From the NCBI RefSeq assembly GCF_000157895.3, contig NC_022663.1, positions 3,472,001 to 3,536,000 on the forward strand: a stretch of DNA of 64,000 nt, written 5' to 3'. Source of the DNA: Mycobacterium kansasii ATCC 12478. Its GTDB lineage: Bacteria; Actinomycetota; Actinomycetes; Mycobacteriales; Mycobacteriaceae. Under the pieces are notes generated by a model that saw nothing but the letters and a program-made list of their open reading frames with translations, was not told the DNA's origin and ran no database searches. Positions within the stretch are counted from its first letter, which is position 1; the number at the start of each line of letters is the position of its first letter. Of the stretch, positions 52,851-61,208 are shown piece after piece. The position numbers and the translations under genes are program-made.

Positions 52851-54338
52851 TTAGGGATTCACCGGCGGGATCAGGTGCAGTATCGACCCGAGCGTGCAGC
52901 TCAGCACCGACAGGCCCGTCACGCTGGGCTGGCCGAAGCTCACCGACAGGCCCGGATTCAGCGACGGAACGTACGGATAGGTGTCCGGAAGGTAGGACGA
53001 CGGCAACAGCCCGATGTCCACCAGCGCCGCTTGCGGTCCTTGCACCGCGCCCTTGGCCAGATTGAAGCCGACACTGAACGGGTCGATCAGCTGGACCAGC
53101 CGGGCAGGTGTGGGAACGTTGGCATAGTCGGCGCCGACGCCGATGTTGCCGTAGCCCAGGTCGACCAGCACCCGCAGGTCGGGCTGGATCAAGTCGGCAA
53201 GCGGTGGACCCAGATACGGGATGTCGCGAATCGGCTGCACCAGCGGCAGGTTCTGGGTCAACAACATGTAGTACTGGGTGTTGCCGGTATAGCCCGGAGA
53301 CGTCGGCAACGGTAAAGCACCTCCGACTTGGGCGGCCGTCAGATGTTGGTACGTGTCGTGCAGATAGAAGTAGCCCATGACGGCGTTGACGTCCGAGAGG
53401 ACGTGCAGCGGGTATTGCGGCGCGTTGGCGACACCCTCGTACTGGATTGTGTACATGGAGGTCGGGTAGGGGCTGTTCGGCGGCGTCGCGCCGGTAAACG
53501 GCACGTCCAGGAACGGGATGTAGAAACCCGGGAACCGCGCGAGGATACCCCCGTCAGGGTTGTTGGGATTGCTGGCCAGCACGAACGACAGCTGGCCGGT
53601 GTACGGCGCACCGGCGGCCATAAGGGCGTTGATTTCGTTGGTGGCGATCGCGGCGCTCTGCGAATAGCCGAAGACGACGACACTGTTACCGAGAGTGTTG
53701 ATCTGATGGTCGATCTCACTGTTCAGCAGTGTGACCCCCTGAGCGACGGACTGGCCGAACGTCAGGGTGCCGGTAATCGGCCAGAACTGCTCGGGCGTGA
53801 ACAGGCCTTGCGGCACAGCTCCCGGGAAGCGGGGCTGGATGTAGGCGTTGTTGATGGCCGTCACATAGGCGGGATCGGGCAGGGGATTGTCGGTACCGCC
53901 CATGATCAGCGCCGTCAGCGGGTCCACGGCAGCCAGCTTCATCATCGAAGCCAATGCACCGGAGGATCCGGTGCCCGCCGGCGTCGACCCCAACAGCGTG
54001 CGGATCGGCGCGTTGACAGCGCCGAGTCCGTTCGAGGCCCTGGACAGCAAGGCTGCACCGGCCGCCTCGGCTTCCGCGTACGCACTGGCCGCCGCGGCCA
54101 GCGCCGCGGTGAAATCCGCATGAAATGCTGCCGCCTGCTCCATGACGGCCTGATACTCGAGCCCGTACGCGCTGAATAGCCTGGCAATGGCCGTCGACAC
54201 CTCGTCGCCGGCGGCGGCGAGCACTCCCGAGACCGGTGCTGCCGCAGCCGCATTGGCCATGCTGATCGCCGATCGGATGCCCGCTACGTCCGTGGCCGCG
54301 GTCGCCACCATCTCGGGGGCGGTCAGCACGTGCGACAT
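52851..54338 (-). CDS. PE family protein with PE-PPE hydrolase domain, group B copy 2 (PE3 position)
   Basis: A 495-residue protein from ATG 54338 (MSHVLTAPEMVATAATDVAG). The PE domain has GDEVSTAIARLFSAYGLEYQ and ends in YAEAE. The hydrolase domain starts TALIMGGTDNP; the nucleophile is VFGYSQSAA, followed by ASNPNNPDGGILARFPGFYI, the segment YEGVANAPQYPLH and His in YLHDTY. The usual YDG Asp is Glu here (QYEG), a possible change in the acid residue. It ends SVLSCTLGSILHLIPPVNP. It lies directly after the Rv0158-like TetR gene, convergent, in the position of PE3 (Rv0159c). Confidence 0.9.
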   Translation of the reverse strand: MSHVLTAPEMVATAATDVAGIRSAISMANAAAAAPVSGVLAAAGDEVSTAIARLFSAYGLEYQAVMEQAAAFHADFTAALAAAASAYAEAEAAGAALLSRASNGLGAVNAPIRTLLGSTPAGTGSSGALASMMKLAAVDPLTALIMGGTDNPLPDPAYVTAINNAYIQPRFPGAVPQGLFTPEQFWPITGTLTFGQSVAQGVTLLNSEIDHQINTLGNSVVVFGYSQSAAIATNEINALMAAGAPYTGQLSFVLASNPNNPDGGILARFPGFYIPFLDVPFTGATPPNSPYPTSMYTIQYEGVANAPQYPLHVLSDVNAVMGYFYLHDTYQHLTAAQVGGALPLPTSPGYTGNTQYYMLLTQNLPLVQPIRDIPYLGPPLADLIQPDLRVLVDLGYGNIGVGADYANVPTPARLVQLIDPFSVGFNLAKGAVQGPQAALVDIGLLPSSYLPDTYPYVPSLNPGLSVSFGQPSVTGLSVLSCTLGSILHLIPPVNP

Positions 54339-54416
54339 CGCCTGTCTGTCCTGTCTTCCCAACGGGCCTGCCCTGGCCGGCGCCAGCAGGAGTTCTCGGC
54401 TTACACCTGAGCTGCG

Positions 54417-55952
54417 CTACTGGAGCAACGGAAGGATTAGCGGAATCAACGGAAGTGCCAATGGCGTCAGCAGAGGGTTGTGGTGGATAGGCGGAATCAT
54501 GTCCAGCAGCGGCCCGACGGCGCGAGTAAGCACAGATATGTCCGTCACGGTTGGCTGGCCCACGTAGAAATTCACGTCGGTGTCCAAGTCCGGAAGGTAT
54601 GGGTATTCGTTCGGCAGTGCGGATTGCGGCAATACGCCTAGTTCCACGAGTGAGGCTTGGACACCCTTGACGGTGCCATCGACCAGCTCTCGGCCGACGA
54701 CGAAGGGGTCGGGGATGGAAAACAGGCTGGCTGGGGTCACCACATTCGCGTAGTCCTGGCCGTTTCCCCAATCGGAGTAGCCCAAATCGACCAGCACCCG
54801 CAGATCGGGCTGGATGAGCTCGGCGAGCGGCTCACCCACAAAGGGGATGGCGCGAAGCGGGTCGAGCAACGGCAGATCTTTGGTCATGAACATGTAGTAC
54901 TGGGTGTTGCCGTTATACCCCGGAGACGTCGGCAACGGTACCGCGTCGTTAACGTCGAGATTTGGGTACAACTCGTGTCGCCCGGTGCTCATTAGCGCGT
55001 TGAGGTCGGCCAACAAATTGAGCGGGTAGCGCGGGAAGTCGCTGGCCGGGTCGTATTGGGTGGCGTAAATGGTGGTCGGGTAGGGAGAATCCGGCGGGGT
55101 CGCTTCGGTGAACGTTATGTCCAACCAGGGGATGGTAATGCCTGGAAATCGGGTGAAGAAGCCCCCGTTGGGCGTTGCGGGATTACCGGCGAGCACGAAC
55201 GACAGCTGGCTGGGGTCGGGCCGCATGCCAGGGGGCAGGGCCATCAGTTGGGTAATCACGTTGGTGGAAACCACAGCGCTTTGCGAGAACCCGAAATTGA
55301 CGACGGTATTTCCCGCGCCGATCTGAGAATAGATCGCATTAGTCAGATCCGTCATGCCTTGGGCGACGGACTCGTTGAGCGTCAGGTTGCCCTGGAATAT
55401 GGTGAGCGGCCACAGCTGTGCGGGGTAACTCACGCCCGTCGGGTTTGCGCCGGGGAAGAAGGGCTTGATGTAGGAACTGTTGATCAGTGAAACGTAGAGG
55501 GGGAAGGGCTCCGGGTCGAACGTTCCGCCCATGACCAGCGCCACCGCCGAGGCGGCGGGTGCCGCGGCAGCCATCACTGTCGGCGCGGTGGTGGCGTTGC
55601 CGACCGCCGGCGCAAGCAGGCTCTGGACCTGCGCGTTGAGTCCGCCGAGAGCGTTGGCCACCGCGGCGGCATTGGCGGCCTCGGCTTGCGCGTAGGTGGT
55701 TGCCGCACCGGCCAGCGTCTGGACGAACTCGTCGTGAAACGCGGTGGCTTGGGTGAGGGCCGCCTGAAGCTGCTGGCCGTATGTGCCGAAGAGTTTGGCG
55801 ATGGCCGCCGATACCTCGTCGGCAGCGGCCGCCAGTACATTGGTCGTCGATCCCGCTGCGGCCGCACCGGCCGCGCTGATTGACGAACCAATTTTCACCG
55901 CACTTGTAGCCGCCGACACCATCATTTCGGGCGCAGCGATTAAGTGCGTCAT
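54417..55952 (-). CDS. PE family protein with PE-PPE hydrolase domain, group B copy 3
   Basis: A 511-residue protein; ATG 55952 follows GGGGAGGAC. The PE domain (MTHLIAAPEMMVSAATSAVK; ADEVSAAIAKLFGTYGQQLQ) ends in YAQAE and is almost identical to that of its neighbour at 56304. The hydrolase domain begins ALVMGGTFDPEPFPLY. The nucleophile motif is NFGFSQSAV, with Phe in place of the usual Tyr. AGNPATPNGGFFTRFPG and YDPASDFPRYPLN follow, and His is in STGRHELYP. The C-terminus is longer than in sister proteins, ending LTPLALPLIPLILPLLQ, a hydrophobic tail not seen in the others. A promoter with extended -10 lies about 100 bases upstream. Confidence 0.9.
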   Translation of the reverse strand: MTHLIAAPEMMVSAATSAVKIGSSISAAGAAAAGSTTNVLAAAADEVSAAIAKLFGTYGQQLQAALTQATAFHDEFVQTLAGAATTYAQAEAANAAAVANALGGLNAQVQSLLAPAVGNATTAPTVMAAAAPAASAVALVMGGTFDPEPFPLYVSLINSSYIKPFFPGANPTGVSYPAQLWPLTIFQGNLTLNESVAQGMTDLTNAIYSQIGAGNTVVNFGFSQSAVVSTNVITQLMALPPGMRPDPSQLSFVLAGNPATPNGGFFTRFPGITIPWLDITFTEATPPDSPYPTTIYATQYDPASDFPRYPLNLLADLNALMSTGRHELYPNLDVNDAVPLPTSPGYNGNTQYYMFMTKDLPLLDPLRAIPFVGEPLAELIQPDLRVLVDLGYSDWGNGQDYANVVTPASLFSIPDPFVVGRELVDGTVKGVQASLVELGVLPQSALPNEYPYLPDLDTDVNFYVGQPTVTDISVLTRAVGPLLDMIPPIHHNPLLTPLALPLIPLILPLLQ

Positions 55953-56048
55953 TGCACGTCCTCCCCTGACGATCCGGTGTCTTCCAGGGGGCCAAGCAAG
56001 CTTTCCTGCACTGGAAAACAGGGGTTTCAACTGATCAGCAGGTTTGCG

Positions 56049-56058
56049 ATTTTAGCAA
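56049..56058 (-). promoter_or_regulatory. Extended -10 promoter element for the gene at 54417-55952
   Basis: Read on the minus strand this is TTGCTAAAAT, a TGn-TAAAAT extended -10. It lies about 97 bases before the ATG and is conserved in sequence and spacing before the sister gene (57875-57884). Confidence 0.5.
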
Positions 56059-56072
56059 GGCGCAAGCCTCGG

Positions 56073-56243
56073 CATGGGCGGAATCAACCGCAGCGCGAAA
56101 CCCTGTGGGCGCCACCCGACGAACCGCTGGGTCACTTAGGCTGGCCAGTTGAGCAAGGGATGCCAGGAGCCAAACCGATGGAACCTAGGGGTAGGTTTCA
56201 GGCAGGGCTGCGGTTACGTTCCGGCATCTGCCGCTGCGGCCTT
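56073..56243 (-). pseudogene. PE-PPE protein C-terminal relic, group B
   Basis: On the minus strand, broken by frameshifts and stops, the sequence reads KAAAADAG-T*PQP, then ALPETYP*VPS, and in the next frame VTQRFVGWRPQGFALRLIPP with MP after it. Group B proteins end AALVDIGVLPQSSLPDTYPY and then VTxLSxLSGALGSIARLIPP. The spacing between VT and LIPP (14 residues) is exactly kept. It fills the 351-base gap between two intact group B genes. No PE domain or active site remains. Confidence 0.65.
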
Positions 56244-56303
56244 CCTTAGGTGGATGTGATGACTCCCGCGGTTATCCTGTGCGGGATCGGGACTCAAAAC
56301 TGG

Positions 56304-57773
56304 TCAGTAAATAGGTGGAATCAAATCCAGCAGGGGCCCGACGGCGCGGGTGAACAGAGATATCGTCGTATCAGTCGGCTGGCCCAGGAAGAAATTCAGG
56401 TTCGTGTCGAGTGATGGAAGATATGGATAGGCATTCGGCAGTGCGGACTGCGGCAACAGTCCAATGTCCACCAGCGCGGCCTGAGTTCCCTCCACGGCGC
56501 CTCTGGCCAGGTCGGTGCCGACGACGAGAGGGTCGGGTATTCCGAACAGGCTGGCTGGGGTGGCAATGTTGGCATAGTCCTGGCCGGATCCCCAGTCGGT
56601 GTAACCCAAGTCGACCAGCACCCGCAGATCCGGCTGAATGAGGTCGGCGAGCGGGCGACCTATAAACGGGATGGCGCGAAGCGGTTCAAGCAACGGCAAG
56701 TTTCGCGTCATAAACATGTAGTACTGGGTGTTGCCGTTATAGCCGGGAGATGTCGGCAACGCTACCGCATCATTGGGATCGAGGTTTGGATACAAATCGT
56801 GTTGGCCGGTGCTCATGATCGCATTGAGGTCCGCCAGGAAGTTGAGAGGGAACTGCGGGAAGTCGCTGGTTGGGTCGTATTGGGTCGCAAAAATCTTGGT
56901 CGGGTAGGGGGAATTCGGCGGGGTGTCCGGAGTGAATGTTAAGTCCAAGACGGGGATGTGGAAACCCGGGAAGCGGGTAAAGATGCCCCCGTTCGGGGTG
57001 GCGGGATTACCGGCCAGCACGAATGAAAGTTGGCTGGGATCGGGACGCTGGCCAGGGGGTAGGTTCATGAGCGCATACATTTCATTTGTGGCAACTACGG
57101 AGCTTTGCGAGAAACCGAAATCAATGACGTTGTGGCTCGCGTTCAACTGCGAAGTGATCGCGTTGTTGAGATCAACAACGCCTTGGGCGATGGACTCGTT
57201 GATCGTCAAGTTCCCGAGATTCAATGTGAGCGGCCAGAACTGCGCGGGGTAGGTCAAGCCCGCCGCGTTTGCGCCAGGAAAGAGGAATTGGATGTAGGCA
57301 CCATTGATGGTCGTCACGTAGACGGGGAACGGCTGAGGGTCAAACGTTCCGCCCATGATGAGCGCCACTGTCGAGCCAAGGGGTAGCGGAGCCGACGGAG
57401 TCGGTGTCGTGGCACCGTTGACGGGCGGCGGTGCCAGCAAATTCTCGATCGGAGCGAGAAGTGCGTTGAAGGCATTGGACACCGCGCACGTGTTGGCGGC
57501 CTCGGCTTGCGCGTAGGTGGTTGCCGCACCAGCCAGCGCTTGGACGAACTCGTCGTGAAATGCGGCGGCTTGGGTGAGGGCCGCCTGAAGCTCCTGGCCG
57601 TATGTGCCGAAGAGTTTGGCGATGGCCGCCGATACCTCGTCGGCAGCGGCCGCCAGCACATTGGTCGTCGACCCCGCTGCGGCCGCGCCGGCCGCGCTGA
57701 TTGCCGAACCAATCTTCACCGCATTCGTAGCCGCCGACACCATCATTTCGGGCGCAGCGATTAAGTGCGTCAT
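56304..57773 (-). CDS. PE family protein with PE-PPE hydrolase domain, group B copy 4
   Basis: A 489-residue protein from ATG 57773 with a GGGGAGGAC ribosome-binding site. The PE domain (MTHLIAAPEMMVSAATNAVK; ADEVSAAIAKLFGTYGQELQ) ends YAQAE and differs at only a few positions from the gene at 54417. After the PE domain the two diverge: here the linker is LLAPPPVNGATTPTPSAPLP. The hydrolase domain begins ALIMGGTFDPQPFPVY, the nucleophile is DFGFSQSSV, then AGNPATPNGGIFTRFPG, YDPTSDFPQFPLN and STGQHDLYP. It ends SLFTRAVGPLLDLIPPIY. Both the Phe in GFSQS and the changed Asp loop are shared with copy 3, which marks a sub-branch. Confidence 0.92.
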   Translation of the reverse strand: MTHLIAAPEMMVSAATNAVKIGSAISAAGAAAAGSTTNVLAAAADEVSAAIAKLFGTYGQELQAALTQAAAFHDEFVQALAGAATTYAQAEAANTCAVSNAFNALLAPIENLLAPPPVNGATTPTPSAPLPLGSTVALIMGGTFDPQPFPVYVTTINGAYIQFLFPGANAAGLTYPAQFWPLTLNLGNLTINESIAQGVVDLNNAITSQLNASHNVIDFGFSQSSVVATNEMYALMNLPPGQRPDPSQLSFVLAGNPATPNGGIFTRFPGFHIPVLDLTFTPDTPPNSPYPTKIFATQYDPTSDFPQFPLNFLADLNAIMSTGQHDLYPNLDPNDAVALPTSPGYNGNTQYYMFMTRNLPLLEPLRAIPFIGRPLADLIQPDLRVLVDLGYTDWGSGQDYANIATPASLFGIPDPLVVGTDLARGAVEGTQAALVDIGLLPQSALPNAYPYLPSLDTNLNFFLGQPTDTTISLFTRAVGPLLDLIPPIY

Positions 57774-57874
57774 TGCGCGTCCTCCCCTGACGATCCCGGC
57801 GTTCTCCAAGGGGTAACGAGCAGGCTTTCCTTACGCTGGAAAACGGCGGGTTTCACATGGTCAGCGAGAGTGTG

Positions 57875-57884
57875 ATTTTAGCAA
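57875..57884 (-). promoter_or_regulatory. Extended -10 promoter element for the gene at 56304-57773
   Basis: TTGCTAAAAT on the minus strand, about 100 bases before the ATG. It is the duplicate of the element at 56049-56058. Confidence 0.5.
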
Positions 57885-57909
57885 CGCGCAAGCCCCGGCA
57901 TGAGAGGAA

Positions 57910-59391
57910 TCAATCCCACCACGGCGGAATCCATCCCAGATCTTTGGCCGCGGTGCCCAGGGCACCGGTCAGCAGGGACAGGCCGGTCACGCTCGGCTGA
58001 CCCACAAAGAAGTTCAGACCCGGGGCCACCGACGGAGCGTACGGATACCCAGTGGGTATGTAGGACGGCGGCAACCACCCAAGGCTCACCATGCTGCTCT
58101 GGACTCCCTGCACGGCGCCCTTGGCCAGGTAGTAGCTGACGGCGAACGGGTTGGGAACCGACAGGAAAGAGGCCGGGGTGGGAATGTCCGCATAGCTCAG
58201 GCCCGGCCCGTAGTCGGAGTAACCCAAATCGACGAGCACCCGCAGGTCCGGCTGGACCAGCTCGGCAAGTGGCGTCCCCACATAGGGAATCGGACGAATA
58301 AGGCTGGTCAGCGGCAGCTTCTGAGTGAGGCCCAGGAAGTACTCGGTGTTGCCGCTGTAGCCCGGGGAAGTCGGTAGGTGCACAGCGTTGGCAACCTGGT
58401 CCGGCGGCAAGCCGACGTAGTAATGCGTACCGTCGACTATTCCGATCACGGCGTTCAGGTCCGCCAAGAGATTGAGCGGGTATTGCGGGAAGTTGCCGGT
58501 GCCGTCGTACTGGTTGGTGTAGATGACAGTCGGGTAGGGCGAATCCGGCGGCGTCGCGCCGTTGAACAGCACATCCAGAACCGGCACGTACAGGCCGGTG
58601 AAGCGTTGCAGGACGCCGCCGTTGGGATTGTTCGGGTTACCGGTCAGCACGAAGCCCAGGTCGCTGGGACTCGGCGGGGTGACTTGGGCCATCAAATGGC
58701 GTATTTCGATGGTGGCAATCGCGGCGCTCTGCGAGTAGCCGTAAACCACGGCGCTGTTGCCCGCGGTGCTGAGTTGCGTAGTGAGCGCGTTGCTCAAAAT
58801 GGCCACACCCTCGGCCACGGACCGGCCGAACGTCAGGTTGCCGAGATTCGGGGTCGTGGGCCAGAACTGCTCGGGCGTGTGCAGGGCATTCGATAGGTAA
58901 CCCGGGAAACGGGGCTGGATGAACAGCGTCTGAGCGCCTGTCACATACATCGCGTCGGGGTCCGGGATGCCGGTGCCGCCCATGATGAAGGCGACCTGCG
59001 TGCCGAGGCTGGTTATCGACGGCGGGTTGATGGCACCGGCGCCGCCGTTGGGAAGCAGCGGGGTCAACAGGGTCTGGACTTGCGTGCCGAATGCGCTCAG
59101 CGCGTTCGACGCGGTGGCCTCGGCTTGTGCGTACGCGCTCGCCGCCGCGGCCAGTGCCCGGGTGAACTCGGTGTGAAACGCGGCGGCGTGGGTGACGACA
59201 GCCTGATACTCCTGACCGAAGGCGCCAAACAGAGTCGCGACAGCCCTCGATACTTCGTCTTCGGCCGCCGCCAGCAATCCGGTCGTGGGGCCGGCCGCGG
59301 CCGCGTTCGCCGCGTACAGCGCAGCCGCGATCCCGTCCAGATCAGTGGCGGCCGCCGACACCATTTCTGGCGCAGTGAGCAAATACGACAT
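57910..59391 (-). CDS. PE family protein with PE-PPE hydrolase domain, group B copy 5
   Basis: A 493-residue protein from ATG 59391 (MSYLLTAPEMVSAAATDLDG). The PE domain shows EDEVSRAVATLFGAFGQEYQ and ends in YAQAE. The hydrolase domain starts VAFIMGGTGIPDPDAMYVTG. The nucleophile is VYGYSQSAA, then TGNPNNPNGGVLQRFTGLYV, YDGTGNFPQYPLN and His in VDGTHYYVG. The C-terminus ends LLTGALGTAAKDLGWIPPWWD, a variant of the LIPP end. Its upstream region shares a conserved block with copy 6. Function as for the other members: a predicted exported acyl hydrolase or transferase. Confidence 0.9.
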   Translation of the reverse strand: MSYLLTAPEMVSAAATDLDGIAAALYAANAAAAGPTTGLLAAAEDEVSRAVATLFGAFGQEYQAVVTHAAAFHTEFTRALAAAASAYAQAEATASNALSAFGTQVQTLLTPLLPNGGAGAINPPSITSLGTQVAFIMGGTGIPDPDAMYVTGAQTLFIQPRFPGYLSNALHTPEQFWPTTPNLGNLTFGRSVAEGVAILSNALTTQLSTAGNSAVVYGYSQSAAIATIEIRHLMAQVTPPSPSDLGFVLTGNPNNPNGGVLQRFTGLYVPVLDVLFNGATPPDSPYPTVIYTNQYDGTGNFPQYPLNLLADLNAVIGIVDGTHYYVGLPPDQVANAVHLPTSPGYSGNTEYFLGLTQKLPLTSLIRPIPYVGTPLAELVQPDLRVLVDLGYSDYGPGLSYADIPTPASFLSVPNPFAVSYYLAKGAVQGVQSSMVSLGWLPPSYIPTGYPYAPSVAPGLNFFVGQPSVTGLSLLTGALGTAAKDLGWIPPWWD

Positions 59392-59449
59392 CGCTAAGTC
59401 CTTTGCATACCGGGCGCTTTCCGGTCGATCACGGAAAGGGCCTGCGACT

Positions 59450-59515
59450 GCGGGTATCAGGTATGAGCTGAGACTAAAGCGGTCCCGCCGGGAAGTCCGG
59501 CGATTCCACGTTTCC
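59450..59515 (-). promoter_or_regulatory. Conserved upstream block before group B copy 5
   Basis: CGGGTAT...AAAGCGGTCCCGCCGGGAAG, continuing TCCGGCG, matches the block at 61131-61195 in sequence and in distance to the ATG (about 58 bases). It is a likely shared promoter or leader. Confidence 0.45.
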
Positions 59516-59565
59516 GGCGGACCCGAACTCCCGAACTCGTGGCGACCGGGTCATGCGCCGTCGTC

Positions 59566-61074
59566 TCATGGGAAGACGGGCGGCGGAATCAGATGCAGCA
59601 GCGACCCGAGGCCCCCGCTCGCCAGCGACAGCAATGTCACCTCGGGCTGGCCGATATAGAAATGCAGGCCCGGATTGATGGACGGAATCCACGGATAGGC
59701 CTGGGGGAACCACTCCGGGCCCCAGAATCCGGCTTCCACCCCGATTTCCACCGCGGCGGCGTAGGGCGCCTGCAGGCTGCCCAGGGCCAGGTAGTAGCCG
59801 ACGGCAAACGGGTTGGGGATCGAGAGCAGCCCGGCCGGGGTGGGAACATTTGCGTAGTTCGGTCCGTAGTCGGCGTAGCCCAGGTCGACGAGTACGCGCA
59901 ACTGCGGCTGGAAAAGGTCGGCGATCGGTGGTCCGGCGTAGGGAATGTCGCGAATCGGCTGGACCAGCGGTAGATCCTGAGTCAGCAGCATGTAGTACTG
60001 GGTGTTGCCGGCGTAGCCCGGAGAGGTCGGCAGGGGTACCGCGTTGGCGATCTCGCTGGCCGAGAGCGTCGGATAGGTGTTGTGGACATAGAAGTAGCCC
60101 ATGAAGGCGTTGATGTCCGACAGGATGTTGAGCGGATAGCGCGGCGCGTTGGCGATGCCGTCGTACTGGGCGGTGTAGATGGTTGTCGCATAAGGACTGT
60201 TCGGCGGCGTCGCGCCGTTGAACGGCACATCAAGGAACGGGATATAGAAGCCGGGGAATCGCGACAGTATTCCGCCGTCGGGGGTGTTGGGATTGCCGAT
60301 CATGACAAAGGAGATGTCGTTGGCATGGGGTGCGCCCGCGGATATGAGGGCGTTGATCTCGTTGTTGACTATGGTGGCGCTTTGCGAATAGCCGAACGCG
60401 ACGACCTTGTTTCCCAGTGCAATTTGGGCATTGATGGCATTGTTCAGCGCCGTCACACCCTGGGCGACGGACTGGTTGAACGTCATGTTGCCGAGTTGGG
60501 GGGTAACCGGCCAGAACTGCTCGGGGGTGAAGAGCGCCTTCGGGATGGCCCCGGGGAAGAGGTGCTGAATGTATTTGACGTTGATTCGATTGAGGTATTT
60601 GGGGTCGGGGTCGGGGTTTCCGGTGCCGCCCATGATCAGCGCGATTTGGGAGGCCGCGGCCGGAACCGCCGTCAGCGCGCTGGGTCCGCCGGTGCCGACC
60701 CCCGCGCTGGTCAACAGTGACTGGATCGGTGCGGTGACCGCGGTGCGCGCATTCGACAGCGCCCCGTTCAACGCCCCGTTCAGCAAAGCCGCGTTGGCGG
60801 CTTCGGCCTGGGCGTAGGCACCCGCCGCGACGGCCAGTGTCCGGGTGAACTCCTGCTGAAACGCCGCAGCCTGCCTGACGACCGCCTGGTACTCCTGCGC
60901 GTAGGCATTGAACAGCGCCGCCGTAGCCGCCGAAACCTCATCACCGGCCGCCGCCAGCAGATTGGACGTCGGTCCGGCGGCCGCCACGCTGGCCGCGCCT
61001 ATCGCCGCGGCGATGCCGTCAACATCGGCGGCTGCTGACGCCAACAACTCGGGGGCAGCAAACACATACGACAT
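59566..61074 (-). CDS. PE4: PE family protein with PE-PPE hydrolase domain, group B copy 6 (PE4 / Rv0160c-like)
   Basis: A 502-residue protein from ATG 61074 (MSYVFAAPELLASAAADVDG). The PE domain has GDEVSAATAALFNAYAQEYQ and ends YAQAE. The linker includes NGALNGALSNARTAVTAPIQ. The hydrolase domain starts IALIMGGTGNPDPDPKYLNR. The nucleophile is AFGYSQSAT, then IGNPNTPDGGILSRFPGFYI, YDGIANAPRYPLN and YVHNTYPTL. A Trp-rich insertion (AGFWGPEWFPQAYPWIPS) replaces the usual LPxSLPDTYPYVPS segment. It ends GSLLHLIPPPVFP. Its length equals my memory of PE4 and it is the last PE gene before the Rv0161-like oxidase, which supports orthology. Confidence 0.92.
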   Translation of the reverse strand: MSYVFAAPELLASAAADVDGIAAAIGAASVAAAGPTSNLLAAAGDEVSAATAALFNAYAQEYQAVVRQAAAFQQEFTRTLAVAAGAYAQAEAANAALLNGALNGALSNARTAVTAPIQSLLTSAGVGTGGPSALTAVPAAASQIALIMGGTGNPDPDPKYLNRINVKYIQHLFPGAIPKALFTPEQFWPVTPQLGNMTFNQSVAQGVTALNNAINAQIALGNKVVAFGYSQSATIVNNEINALISAGAPHANDISFVMIGNPNTPDGGILSRFPGFYIPFLDVPFNGATPPNSPYATTIYTAQYDGIANAPRYPLNILSDINAFMGYFYVHNTYPTLSASEIANAVPLPTSPGYAGNTQYYMLLTQDLPLVQPIRDIPYAGPPIADLFQPQLRVLVDLGYADYGPNYANVPTPAGLLSIPNPFAVGYYLALGSLQAPYAAAVEIGVEAGFWGPEWFPQAYPWIPSINPGLHFYIGQPEVTLLSLASGGLGSLLHLIPPPVFP

Positions 61075-61130
61075 CTCCCCGTCCTTCCCGGCAACGGGCC
61101 CCGCCCTGTCCCGCCGCAACTAGCCGCAAC

Positions 61131-61195
61131 CGCGGGTATTGGGTAATTACAGAGGGTAGAGCGGTCACGCCGGGAAGTCTGGCGTTTGCCCGTAT
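61131..61195 (-). promoter_or_regulatory. Conserved upstream block before group B copy 6
   Basis: CGCGGGTATTGGG followed by AGAGCGGTCACGCCGGGAAG and TCTGGCG is the partner of the block at 59450-59515. Confidence 0.45.
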
Positions 61196-61208
61196 CGGCC
61201 GGCCGGGA

